DNA of 64,000 nucleotides from Patella vulgata. Its lineage: Eukaryota > Mollusca > Gastropoda > Patellidae. The notes beneath the pieces are model-generated. The model made no database searches, was not told where the DNA came from, and worked only from the letters and a program-made list of their open reading frames with translations. Each line of letters starts with the position of its first letter. The first letter of the stretch is position 1. The translations under genes and the position numbers were made by a program. Positions 62,754 to 64,000 of this stretch are shown piece by piece. The stretch lies in assembly GCF_932274485.2 (NCBI RefSeq), contig NC_065884.2, forward strand, positions 56,730,546-56,794,545. The letters run 5' to 3'.

Positions 62754-63554
62754 TCAACTAATTGTTTTCTGTTTGTGTAACTGTAGACTTTTCCTTGCCA
62801 TTTCTAGAACCCCTTCATATGAGTTTGCCCCTCCAATAAAACCATTGGCATGTACAAAGACACAGCCTGGAATACTAGTCTTTTCACTGAGTTCTTCTCC
62901 TCGTAGACCCAACCATTCTTCAGGTAACGTTAATCTAAAATAGACAATAAAATATACTATAATTTTTACTAAAAAGTTTGGATAACAGTAACACCTCCAA
63001 GGTACCAAACATAATTACAAGCCGAGTTTATTTTTTTAACCAAAAAATGTTAAAATCTGATAATAAATAATTAAAATTTGTACGCATTCAAGGTATGGCA
63101 TATCTTTATTATTAATATCATTTTTAAAATGTACTATTTCAAGTTACTGGCTTATCTGTTATGGCAATAGACAAAAAGCAAATTTGGAACCACAATTACT
63201 TTATCACAATACTTTTGGTTCTGGCAGTGTCTAATAGTAAGAGCAGGAGGACCGCACGTCCGCACTACATGCAAAAAAAAATCTACAGGATAAACCTGCA
63301 GACAAGACAGAAAATAGACATTGCACCAAATAAAAAAAAAAGAACTTCTTATATTTAAATATTTTTAATTACCTGTTGTCAAAAGTACCCAAACGTAGTG
63401 GAACACACTGTATACGCCATTGTCCACTCAGGTCGGCAAATAGAACATACTTGATAAGAGGATCAATATTAAGTTCCTCCTCTATAGAGAACAGATGATC
63501 CTTCCAGGGAGCACCACCATTCTCAAAACACATTATTTCTCCACTTTCATCAAT
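62754..63554 (-). CDS. MYG1: MYG1 exonuclease, last two exons (5' part outside window)
   Basis: MYG1 is a DHH-superfamily 3'-5' exonuclease that acts on RNA in nucleus and mitochondria. Exon 63554-63373 starts in phase 0 after an AG acceptor and contains GGAPWKDHLFSIEEEL and SGQWRIQCVPLRL. Exon 62934-62754, joined in phase 2, contains LPEEWLGLRGEEL and IPGCVFVHANGFIGGANSYE and ends with TGA. These match the conserved C-terminal blocks of MYG1 (PWKEHL, GQWRVQCVP, PWRGLRDEAL, GCIFVHASGFIGG). About 120 residues are visible; the catalytic DHH half lies beyond 64000. No other exon was seen between 63555 and the window end. Confidence 0.93.
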
Positions 63555-64000
63555 CTACAGACAATTAGAAATTGGTACACTTTTGCTGGCCTAAACTCTA
63601 GAAAGATCTGACTAGTTTGCATGGAAAATTAAGTCATGGGTCACATAGCTGAACCTTGACTGAAGATATTAATTTAACCTATGCCCTCATTGCCCTTTCT
63701 CTCATAGTTCAGTGCAGACTGAAGACTTCACTTACTGTTGGAATAAACAGACCTTTTTATTGGCTAATATCTTAGAGAACGCATCCAAATAGGGCTGACA
63801 GAAAATATTGTCAATAAAGCTTTTTGAAGATAGATAATCGATACATATTTAAATATCCATAATCGCACAATTATAGGTAGTCACTTGTCAGAAGAAATCC
63901 ATTAAAGATAATCCTTTTCACAGTGTTCTTTGCAACCCATGCTTAGGCCTAGCTCAGTAAATGTAATTTAACAGAAAAGTCATCGCCAAAGACTAGAAAA

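Overview
The window is AT-rich nuclear DNA of an animal. Genes are split by many introns, intronless tRNA genes sit in a cluster, and two tRNA-derived SINE families and several DNA transposon families are scattered throughout. Gene content (MYRF, a hemopexin-type matrix metalloproteinase, MYG1) and the repeats fit a lophotrochozoan, most likely a mollusc. No species can be read from the sequence alone.

Layout. (1) 1-4873: no gene recognised, SINE copies. (2) 4874-24071, plus strand: myelin regulatory factor (MYRF), 20 exons that join in phase into 1017 residues. The first coding exon(s) were not found. (3) 24072-28999: MYRF 3' flank and intergenic DNA with a SINE and two MITE-like elements. 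(4) 29000-36022, minus strand: a complete secreted furin-type matrix metalloproteinase, 11 exons, 648 residues, convergent with MYRF. (5) 37670-39196: an apparently intact Tc1-like transposon. (6) 40887-51593, plus strand: an eight-exon gene for a 222-residue, probably GPI-anchored protein with two six-cysteine domains. I cannot assign it to a known family. Its exons fall into two triplets with identical phases, and its linker exon lies in a 473-bp segment present twice with one mismatch. A second copy of its first exon lies head-to-head at 39929-39971. (7) 42093-44555, in its second intron: a hAT-like element with long minisatellite-bearing inverted repeats and a nested SINE. (8) 51594-57431: a repeat-rich stretch with a MULE-like element carrying a FLYWCH-like reading frame inside a SINE, a TTAA-flanked MITE and an L1-like LINE relic. 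(9) 57432-61907: six tRNA genes (Trp, Arg, Lys, Glu, Asn, Lys); the two Lys copies lie in an inverted duplication. (10) 62754 to the window end, minus strand: the last two exons of MYG1.

The genes do not form an operon or shared pathway. The best candidate for an undescribed system is the twin six-cysteine gene, with its exchangeable phase-1 cassettes and homogenised linker exon. The MULE-in-SINE, the hAT/foldback composite and the TTAA MITE family come next. All exon boundaries were found by eye from splice signals and phase agreement; no alignment or database search was run.
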